Shown here one piece after another: positions 25,367 to 37,300 of a stretch of 64,000 nt of DNA. The notes beneath the pieces were generated by a model. It was not told the origin of the DNA, did not search any database, and was given only the letters and a program-made list of their open reading frames with translations. A program made the translations under genes and the position numbers. Each line of letters starts with the position of its first letter. Position 1 is the stretch's first letter. The stretch spans positions 1,612,001 to 1,676,000 of the forward strand of contig NC_079138.1 in NCBI RefSeq assembly GCF_945859705.1. The letters are read 5' to 3'. This DNA is from Episyrphus balteatus (taxonomy: Eukaryota; Arthropoda; Insecta; Diptera; Syrphidae).

Positions 25367-28300
25367 CTAAAACAATTGTGGAAATAAGAAAAAAACAATG
25401 AGAAGAAAAAAATTTGTCAGTTATTTTGTATTAATTGAAAGTTCAAACACAAATATTTAAAGAAAAAGAGGGAAACAAAATTAAAAATAAACAAGACCGA
25501 AAATAAAATTAATATATTATCTGGTATTAACATAAATGAAATGGAAATGGGAAGCATAGCAATTTTTTTTACTAAGGATAAAATCAACATTCTCTGCTAG
25601 TCATATGTTTAAAATTTCAGCTCTAACTTCGATTTGGCTTGCCTTTGCTATTCTGCCATTGCTGTTTTTCGTCGTTTTGCTGTTGTGGAAAATCTGTATC
25701 GCACTTGAATGATTCTTTTTCTTCTTCGGTCGTCTTTTGCTGATGGTCTTCTTCCGTGTCTACTGGTCTAAAGAGTCCTTTGTACTCACCCTGCTTTGCC
25801 GGCTCGTTTTGTTCCTGTATATTCATAACTTTAGGTTTTTTAGCGATAGGTTTAATAATTATCTGGGTCTCGGCAGCAATTTTTTCCGCTACCACCTGCT
25901 GTTCAAACGTCGAAATCAGGTCTTTTACTGGAACCTTGACGTAATCTTCATTTTCATCTTGTTTTTCAATTATCGCAACTTCATTGTTGCTTTCGTACTC
26001 TTTATCTGGAGAAACCGATTGTTTTCGCTGGGAGAACATTTCTCCAACCTGATATTCAGGTTTTATTTGCTGCTGAAGTTTTTGCTGTTCATGCAACATC
26101 TCCATCTCGCGTTTTTCACAACCCTCAAGAACATTTTGTAGCTGTTGCAGAGCACTGTCATAGCTCACATAATCGTTTTCAGCGTATGGAACTGTCTTCA
26201 TATGTTGTTGTTCTTGTTTCGGTATTATTAATTTTGTTTTTGTCATTAGATGAATAATCTCATCTTCATCCTTTTGTGTAATTTCTTCACATTTTTTTGC
26301 TGCACTGGAAACTTGCTCGATTTTTGTTGTTGCTTCGACAAAGTTGGCTATTTCGTTATATGGAGAAACAGCTGACAGCAGTTATGGAGAAATATTTTTT
26401 TCATAGATTTGTTTTTTTTTTTTTTTATTTAAAGCATTTAATGGTAAATTGATGGTGCGTAATTCAAGAAATAAGATATTATATAGATTAAAAAGTGATA
26501 TATTTGAAAGCTTTTTTTTTTTAATTGAAATAGTCGTGATAAAGGACATATTTTGATGTATGGTCCAGTGAAACTTTCAAAAAGTGAAATATGACAAAAT
26601 TTGAACAGTTGAAATTTTAATACCAGGCAAATAATAATATCATAAACCAAAGGTGACTATAATTTTTCGGCAGGAAAGAAATTGTCTTGATATTAGTTTC
26701 AAAAAATCAAAATTGTCCCGAAAAAGTTTTGAGTGCATGGGTTTTTGGCACTCCTATCAAAAAAATTAAATTGGACTTATGTTGTTTTAACAATCACACA
26801 TTCAAATAATTTTGACTCTGAAAATGCTGTTTGGAAAACCAGAAATGATTATATATACCCTAATAAGAAAGGGTTTTAGAAATACACTCATATTGTGAAC
26901 TCTAGAATGAAGCCAATGAGATCATCTGTCCTCTTGTTCCTAGATGCTGTTTTTGTACAGGCAAATGTTAGTCAGTTCTTCAAAACTTTAACCGCTTCCG
27001 TAAATAACGTTTTAGTTAGCAGAAAGTACATATTGTACGTAAGTAAAAAAATCAAATAGCAAAAAATATTTTGTGTTAAGTCCGAGGACTTCTTTGCTAT
27101 TTTTTCGTAGAGTTCTTTGGAGTGCAATCGATAGATCCCATTGATTAAATTATAATTTTTATCAAAAAAACAAAACCAACTTCCATAGATCAAAACTGGG
27201 TTTTATGGTTTTTTTCATAGTTTCTTTAGCAATAACTGGACGAAATTAAAATGGTACCAGACTGCAGGCAGCAGCTTTCCATACAAAAAGAATTATCAAA
27301 GTTGGTTCACAATGAGGTAACAAACATAAAAAAAAAAAAGATACAGACTATAATTGAATACCTCCGCTCTTTTTGAAGTCGGTTAAAAAAGGCGTTGAGC
27401 TATTTGTTTGGGTAATAGAAAGTGGGTGGGTACCTATCTATACAAATTGTTTTTTTAGATACACCGAATTCTAAACTTTCTGCACAGTAGGTACATTTTT
27501 GTTTTCCATTCCGAAAAAAAAAATGACTACAAAATAAGCTTGAAACTGTTCATTATTGTACTTTTTCACTTTTTTTTTAGCTGACTTAGTTATTTTAAAA
27601 ATCAAAAAAAGTGTCGAATTAAAATCTTTCTTAAAAGCTTTCTCATAAATAAAAAAAACTAACTATAGTTTAAGACATACCTTTAGGCAAAACAACTGCT
27701 GGCGCTTTCCATCCCTGTGGTATATTGGGTTTGTAAGCTAGATCCCTTTGACTAGAAGACGACGATGATTTCGGCTGATAAACCTTGCAACCTTGCTGAT
27801 CCTAAAAAATGAATAAAATAATTAGTTTCATAAAAAAGAACAAACACAAAGTTAGTTTAATAGCCCGTTTTCACTAGAGCCCATAATTTCGCAAATTATC
27901 TCATTTCGAATTTCAAAGCGTATAGAAAAAATAATTTTATTTGAAATTTGAACTGACCTAATTTGCGAGAATATCTCATTTGGGCTATATTGAAAACAGG
28001 CTATAACACAAAAAAATATGAAGCTAATTCAGATGCTATTTGTTACTTGTTATTAGGTATAATTAGGTATTTAGTGTAAATTTGAATTTCATACTTGTAG
28101 TGGTGTTGGTGTAATTGATTTGTGTGGTGTCTGTTGATATTCATACTGCCCGTAATGAGGATATTGTCCACCATGTTTGTTTACCTCTTCAAAAGCATTA
28201 CTAGCTGATCCCGTTTCCAATGCGGCTTCCCAGGGTGATTTGATTATTTTCAAACTTGGCTGACTGTACTTGTCTTGAATTTTATCCTGTTGCATGTTCA

Positions 28301-31300
28301 GTTGGACACGATGAATACCTACATCAGAGTATGCTGGAACCATGCTCGCAGGTGATGTTGGCTTGTACGGCTGCTGCTGATGATCTATTAGACCCGATGG
28401 CGACTCGATACCAGCGTTGGTTTCATCCACAATCCATTTTTCAGCTTTCCTGCGACGTTTTGCAAAAAGTTCAGCACCTTTCGTAGTGATGATGTTATTG
28501 TTGCGTTTTTGTTGACAATATAAAAATTGTTCATTAGTTTCAGTTCAGATATAATTGTGTTATTGATATAATAAAGCACAAGATAGTTATAGCTTATAAA
28601 GCATTCTATTCAATGATATCAATCCCCGAAGCCAAAATAGATTTAAAAGTCGCAATTTTAAGCGAAGCATAAGTAAACTTAGAAAAAATGAGAAATCGAA
28701 GAAGAAATAATATTTAAAGTTTTATTTCCTTTTGTTATAGAACTTAGTACCTATTTCCATTTATGAACAAAGCTAAGGATCTTCAATTGCCCTGCCACAG
28801 AGAGTTTGAAAATCACAGCAATAAATTCAGTAGCTAACCTAAAGTATTCTTGAAGATCGGGATACATTTATTATTATCTAAATCATAACTTAAATTAGAA
28901 ATATTAATTCTGGTTTCTAAAAAATTAATTCAAAAATTCATTTATTAAATCAGTGCCACCATAAGCTTTTAAATAGTGTAAAAATAAAAAAAAACGGAAG
29001 TTTCCTTTTTTCACTTCACAAAGCATTTTTCTAAACCATTATACTGAGTGAAATATAATATCTGATATAGTTTTTCTGCGCATTAAATTTTTAGCGCATT
29101 TAATATAGAGAAACATCTATGTAATCCATACACAACAGTTTTACTTGTTTTTTTTTTTCAATTTAGAAAGGATTTAAATTCCCAACCATAAAAGGCATAA
29201 CCCCACAAAAAAGGCATTTGTGAGGGAGCGAAAAGACACAATCCCATAACCCTGGTTATAATGCGCATGCGCATATGCTTGGTTCGTTCAACATGCCGCA
29301 CGGCATGTGTTAATAATTGTTAACAATAGTTAACATCGGCTAATAAAAGAACGCACTTCTAAGCGAACTCAACAGTTACTAAATCAAATGATTTTTTTTT
29401 AATGAAATGGGGATTAAAAGTATAAAAATACAAATAAAATTATTTTAAAAGTATTTTTGTTATAATTTAGGTGATTTATTTGTCATGAAATAAATAAAAG
29501 AAATATATAAATTGAGGCGTTCAGAATAATAATGGGTCAAGCCCAATTCTCTATGATTGAAAATTAAGGGTTTTGTTTTATATCAAATTAAGTGAAAGAA
29601 AAAAAAGTTTGGAGATATAGAGCTAATCTGCGTTAGGTTGTCACAGCTATGCAAAAAAACAGTTCTGATCTGGCATCTGGGGATGAGACTATTTTTTTTC
29701 TATATGCTTTTTGGGTCGCTGAAACTGAAACCCGAATAAATCGATAAATCTCATATAAAAAACCTCCTTCAAGGCTAATATTTTTACTGTTTGTTTAGGA
29801 CTGGAAGCACTTATTTCATTAAATCGCAATCAAATATAATCGTCTTAAAATGGAAAAATGTTGGTTCCCACACGATTTCGCTGTATATTAGAAACTTTCA
29901 GCTAAAGAAATTAAAAACTAAGGCTAAAGACAGTAAAAGAATCACCTAACGCCTCTTAAAATTCGTATTAAGAAGGATTTTTTTTTCATCCAGAAGTATT
30001 ACAACCTGATTTTCGTAGAGCTGGCAGAATAAATCTTCTTAGGTATAAATCATCTCATGCCGGTTGAAGAACCATTTTAAATCTCTTGTCATAAATCTAG
30101 ATTAAGAACATATTTCACACGAAGCTATATAGTAACTAACATCGATTACACTGAGGAAAAAACCCACCTAATTTAATAAAATCTTATAATCTTTGATAAA
30201 ACCTTTATAAAAAATTATAACAGCAATTTTAAATTATAGTTAAAATAGCTTTGAAAAATTGATACTCATGCCTGTTCCAGAGGGCTCTTGATTGAACAAA
30301 AGTAATTTCCATAGAAGGTATCATTCTTGATGGGTGTGTTAAATATAAATATATTCTTTATATAAATATAACGTCGGGACAAAAATTTTTGTTTTAATTT
30401 TGTATGTACATAAACAAACTAACTTGACCAAAAATGCCCAATTAAACTCTTTTTAATTTTAAGCTGGTTTTGGCAGAGGCGTACATTGAACTGTCACTAG
30501 AGGGCCTCCCCGGGGCAGGTCTAAATTTTGAAGCTTTTTTTCTATTAGTTTTTTTATTTAAGAAAATGTAATGCATTTTTTTTTTCTTTTTTCTTTTATG
30601 TTTTCATTTTTTTTTTTTAATGTTTAAAAATTTATATTTTTCGAATATTGAAGCCAAATAGCTTTTTAATACCATCTACATAACTACGCTACGGTGCGAA
30701 ATCAGGGCTGATATAATTCTTCGCCCTATAGGAATTCGGGCGAAAGTCCTAAAAATCTTCTTACCCAACTAACAATTTGCTTCTATAAAGTTTTATTAAT
30801 GCTAGCAATTATAGCTTTTTTAAAGCTTTATAAGAGCAATATTCTTCCTCATAAGGAGAGGACTCTGCCAATAGCCGTTTTATTTAACGTAATTTCATAT
30901 GTGAATTTTTGATCATATGATTGAATTGAACGTAATTTCATTCAATGTCAAATGCTTTATTGTAATCGTTTTTTTTTTTTTTTGTGTAAAACAGTTAAAT
31001 CTTGGTAAGAATTAAAGAAAAATGCCCTTTTTGTGCCAGCATAATATCAATATAGGAGAACTTTTCTTGAACCCCTGAAAAAATTGCAGAGTATTGTTTG
31101 CTAGGCCTGTAAATACGAGTATGTCTGTTTGTCTCAAAAAACTTTGTTTATTTTTGGAGCCCCTGGTTGTAAAAGCTCTCAAAGGATTGCCTGGGCTTTC
31201 TTGGAATGCGCTTTTGAAACTAAATTAAGGTTAATAATGTTGGTTTATATTTCGCTTTTAAAAAGTCCATTTAATTTGTTAAAGGGTCTTTTAATTGTAT

Positions 31301-34300
31301 AGGGCCCCCAGTAATTGTGTGGCAATTGTGCCTATGGCAAAAAATGTGTATATATTGTGTTGTGTCTTTTTGGTTCTAGATTGTATAAATATTAACAAAA
31401 TTCTGCTTTACATGATCTCCAAAAGTGCCCTGGCATCCATATCGGAGGCCCCGAGGCACCACCCCGTCTGCCCCAATAGCATGTACGCCCCTGGCATCTG
31501 CATTAATTACGGATTGATTTATTGCAACAATTAATAATGACAACGGGATGTAACACAAAATATTATAACAAATCAATTATGATTACCTCGTCCTTTTGGA
31601 GCATTCAGTGCTGTTACTAACTCAGCACACCGATCAGGAGACAACAAACCTGTCTCACTTAACGGCTCGCGAACTGAATTTAAATCTCGTACCTGACCGC
31701 GTGGATTCATGACCAATCTTAAAAGATTTTTATCATTATAATTATTCTCGTTCTCCTTGTATTCTTCATTATATTCCTGAATATCGGGTTGACCTATGAT
31801 AGATACATTGTTATGTAGCATTTACAGCGTACAACAATATACATATTGTAAACTAAAAAACGACTTCTACTTCATACAACATATATGAACTATAGTTTGA
31901 CAAACCTTTTCCTGAACCTTCGTGAACCCATTTAACGGATCGCTTTTTTCGATTTACGTACATTGACTGACCCTTCGATGTATGGTTGCTAATGTCACTC
32001 AACGAATGCGATATCCTTCGTGCCAGTGCAACCTGATCCTCGACAGTCGGATGAAGATTTGGCGAATAAAACGCTGACGATGCATATAGTTTTCCTGTCA
32101 ACAAACCAGGAAAATTACTAAAAAATAAGTGAACTTATTTTTTTTTTTAAACATATTTATAACTCTCGGAAACAATTTTGGGATTTAATTGGATACTTTG
32201 TTTCGTTTTTTTTTTTCAGTGATTGGTTGTTGCATACTTTCATATTTTTATATCTTCTCCAACATGCATTAGGTACAAAACAACTATACAGATGTATTTA
32301 TTTAAATTTATTAAATAAAAAAAAAAACGGTTCATAAATGGATTTGAATTATTTTGTTTAATTGTTTTGACTTTTTCTTTAAAATGTAAAAAAAAATTAG
32401 AATTTTGTTAATACTTTGTTAGTTTTTGCGAAGAAATTAAGACAGACAGACACACATAAACAAAACAAAAAAAAAAAATCAAAAATAAAACAAACACAAT
32501 CGCAACCAAAAAAAATCCCTTTCGTGTTTAGCAAGATAATATAAATATGTTGATATTTATAATTCTTATAACAATTAATTTACTTACGATTCTTTGGTAT
32601 AATTTCTTCACAATCCGTTGCTGGTGTGAAAATTTTCTGCAAATCGACTCTTTTTGAAATCGTTGATGATGACTCCTGATAGAGAAAGAAAACATTTTTT
32701 TGTTCATATTTTATATCATAACAAATTTGGTTCAATTTTATTTAAATATTATTTGCTTTGCCGACCTTAGTTCTATGCCAAATTTGTTTGCTTAAATCTG
32801 TCAGAAATTCTCGTTTGGCGGGATCATGCCGATCACTTGGCTTAAAGCCACGTTCCTTTTCTACAACACAATTGTTCATGGATTGTGATTTCTGAACTCT
32901 GCTGTATTGGTGTTCAATTCTGGCTAAGCCACCATCTGATGGCACATTAATAGAACTGACACTTTTTTGCATATTTTTTTTTGGTCTAATATCTTGCAAA
33001 ATTCTTAAACATTAGTAAGCAACAATTCTTTGTTCGTTTTAATATTTTTAAATTCTATTTATTTTTATTGTGCTCATAAAAAAGACTTCTAATGTTTACA
33101 TATTTAAAAATTACGAGTATACGTCATTTCTGTATGTGTGTATAATTCCCAAAAAAAAAAAAAAAATTCAAAAACAAAGCACAATTTTTTTTTTTTTTTT
33201 TCAAAACTATAAAATTTTCCTGCACACTTTCACAATCGACAATACTCGTTGAGTACAAATAGAAAACTTGTTTGATATTTGAGTGTTTTTTTGAAAATTC
33301 GAAATCGTCTGACACGAAAGCTTTTTCAATGTGTAGAAAGGTAAAAATCATAAAATCCGCGAAACCAACATAAATATTTTAAACAAATTTTCAAGTTAAA
33401 TTTTGAAGCAAATTAACAAAAAAAAAAAAAAAAAAAAAAACATTCTTGATGCGCCAGCGCACAATATTCTTCTTTTTTATTTTTCTCGCCTTTGCCGAGA
33501 TCAAAATTGATGTATTTGTTCCCTATCTTTAAAGTGTAAATTAATTTTTGTACAAGAATAGCATTTGTATACACTCGATAGACAATCGCAGAATAATCAT
33601 TTTATTTACCATATTTTGGTTTACGGTATATGTAATGCTAATGAGATTGCAGTTGTAAAGTAGCTAGTATTGTTTGTTTATTCCGTTGCCTACATATTGT
33701 CTTGGCAGATTATTTTATAAACGGAAGGAAATACCAAAGTGTATTTTTTTTTTCTTTTATATATGATGACCTACATTCTTACGCATTAAAAAGTTAATTT
33801 TATTTTAATATATATAGCTATTTTTTTTTTTTTTTTAATTTTATCATTAGATTTTTTAGTGTTGCTTTTTTTATTCAAATTTAAAGCAGATATTCCACAC
33901 AGAACAGAAAAAAAAAAAAAAAAAACTATGTATGTATTATAAAACGATGACGATACACTTTTGCTGGTGCTAAATGGTTTTCTTTTTAATTTCTTAAACA
34001 TAATTTAGCTTGTGTCTTGTTTTATTTTTAACCTTTGGGGCAACGATTCCCTATTGTATCTCTAAATGCATGTGCGCAAAAATGTATTTTTAAACGAGTA
34101 GAAAGTGGGGAAAGTAGACAAAACTTATTTGTTCTAATTAATATTTGGCCCAGGTTTTGAAAATTAAATAATTATAGATATGTGTATGCAAATAATTAAT
34201 GTAATACATATATGAAAACTGCACCGAGCCGTTTTGATTTAAACTTGAAAATAGTTGAACAGAAAACGTATAGCCATAAAAGATTATATTTTCTACTTGT

Positions 34301-37300
34301 ATCGTATGTAAATATAAATACTATAGTTATGACAATATTCTAACTTTGCTGAAAGTAGATAAGAACATATTGGTAATTTTTTTGAAAAAATGAACGATTT
34401 TTCGCATGTTTCATACATTTTACTTAGAGCATAACTTAGAGCAGCAAAATGTGTCGATTTCAAAGAATGAGAGACAATGACAATTTTATCTGTACTAGAA
34501 TGGTAATACCATTGTGTCTCACAACTATAACGTACATGAAACAAATAACTGTCAAAAAAAAAAATAAAAAAAATAAAATCTAGTACCAAAACCTGCGCAA
34601 GGTTTAACTCTATGAAGATCTGTCATTATTTTGTTCAAAAAAAGTTCCGTTTCAAATTGTCATTTGTTCAAATAAATTTCCCCCATATGATTCAATAATG
34701 ATAGCACATTTACTTTAACTCGTTATATCTCCGAATTCACTTTTTGTGACTTGGTTCATTTGAGTTCTTAGCCCTCTATATATTTCCATAGTACCATCAT
34801 GAAACTATCCTAGGAACTTTGGTGTCGACGTGCGTAAGCGTTAGTTTGAATAAAGTGGTGACATGCACTGATACTAGATTCGACTTCATAATAGTACCTG
34901 CTATAGGAATATATATTAGGGTGTGTCACTTTTGTATGACCGAAAAAAAGTACTCTAATTTTGCAATGTAATAGTGGTCAAAAGTTTTATTAGAGTCTAA
35001 GGTTTAATAATATGTAAAAAAAAAATTATAATATCGTTAGTCTTTGGCTCGCTCAAATCGGTTGAAGTTTTTAGGAAAAACACGATTTTATATGAAAAAA
35101 TGATTTTTTTCCTTCACATATTATTTCGCAGCTTCTTTACTAAGTGTTCTATTGCAACAAGTATAAGCTTAAAAGTTTTTCTTATATATTTGTTTTTGTA
35201 TTCAAATGGCGCAATTAAAAAAATCATAATATTTCAAAAAACTCTAAAAATCCAAATTTCTTTGGTTTCTTCTTATATTTTGAGCGAGCCAAAGATATTA
35301 ATTAAAATGAAAATTGTAAATGCAGGATTTATTTTTGATAAGTAATGCAACTTTTAAAAGCTATTACATTTGAAAATTGCATACCTTAGCATATTGACAC
35401 ACCCTAATATATATGCAATTGTATTACTAACTAAAAAATCAATTATTTTTTTTTAGATAGTACGTTGTTGCAGTAAATGAGTTTTAAACATCTGATACCC
35501 GAGTTACAATTTATTCAAAATAAATGGTCGAAAATATATTTTTTTTAACTATTTCTACTTCTTCAAATATAAAGCTGGGTTGATCAACACGTTCAATATA
35601 CGTTCCAAACCGAAATAATTATTACTAATAACAATTGAATCGTTGAGAATGAGAAGGATAGAAGTTAGTTTAGAAGTTAGATCTTTTTTCTGAATCTCTC
35701 TCATTTTCATACAAAAAACCATAAACTAAAAACTTTAAACGACGATTACCAAAAACTCGAAATATGTCACTTAACCCCTTTTCATTCTCAACGCTTCAAT
35801 TTTTAAACCTTTTCAAACTGGGTCAATTGATATGTAGGCTCAATTACGTCTTCTATGCATCAGTCAGCATAATGTTTAAAAGTTTAACTATTCAAAGATT
35901 CAAGGGACCCTGCATAAGAACTGCGAGTGTCGTTTGAGAATGTTAAAATAATTTAACTTAAAATATTCTTTTTCATATTTAAATACCTTTTGTAAATTCT
36001 CTATTATTTGTTTCATGTGCTCAATTTTGCGTAACATTTTATAATTTACCTATATAAAATTACAAGTTTTTTTTATCATAATTTTTGAACTAAGGGTGAG
36101 CTAACGAGATTTGATGTAATTCGTTGGAATAACCATGGTTAGTTGAGAATGGTCTAAGAAGTACTATTCACATGAACTTGAAAAGAAATCACCTTAAACA
36201 ACATTTTATATTTTTTGTAACTTTTGAAAAATGTTTGGATACATTTTAATAAGCATGCAGCTTTTGTATGATTTTCACACTTGAAAAAATATTTGTATTT
36301 TGTGGTTTTTAAGGTGAATAAAATAAATCAATATAAGATTCTTAACATGAATGTTATATGTACTACATTCAATCAAGTAAGAATTCAAAGTCAAATAAAT
36401 AATATTTGAGTGGATTTATTTTTTCTATTATAAATTAAAAAAAAGGTCACTGTGGCGTATGCGTACTATTTTTTTTTTTTTTTTTTATGTGAGGTGAATT
36501 AGAAATAATGCTTCTATAATTTTTAACTAAGGGTGGGATAGTGAAAATAAAAGTTGGGCTAACCTTGGACAAACATACCACGGTTTCAAACTTACGAACA
36601 AACAATTTTTACACTGAAAAAAAAATAATTTTTTTCATTTTTGAGGTGAAAACTATGTGAAGTAAAATCTTATTGCCGATCAAATTTTCTCAGTATTAAT
36701 ACATTTTACTTCGAAAACACATAAAGTGCCTTAAAATTTTTATTTTATTTACCTAATATTTTTCAATAATTTGGAATGAGAAATAAATGACAAATTGATA
36801 ATAAAATATCAAAAAAATAAAAATAAAACATTCAAAAATGTGATATTTAAATATCATTTTTGTAACAAAAATACTGTTTTGATATTTTAATTATCACAAA
36901 ACACATTTTTCCAGCATTTTTGTTGATATTTATAAAATGTTAAATTGATATTGTTTTTTTTTTTCGGTGTAATATCTCTTGAAAAATTATTCAAAAAACT
37001 AAGAACAGAAGAACGTCATAACAAAACTCTAAGCTAAACTAAAGAATTTTATGTAAAATAAAATAATAATGAAAAATTTTCGAAAATTCTCATTCAACGA
37101 TGTTTATGTTATCTTTGATTTGTGTCATGAGAATGTCATATTTTAAGTAACTCAAGTATTTATATAATTTTGTTTATAGTAAAATTAATGTATATATTTT
37201 AAATCGACTGATCCTGTATTTATTTAGTTCACAAAAACTTTAAAGTGTGAAAACAAAAAAAGTCAGGTAATAAGCGTATTTGTTTTTTTGTTAGTATTTA

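Noticed and set aside
25737..26141. 134-residue plus-strand frame
   Set aside because: Shadow of exon H on the opposite strand.
35100..35345. Open frame inside the 492-bp MITE
   Set aside because: Hydrophobic AT-driven composition, no transposase motif.
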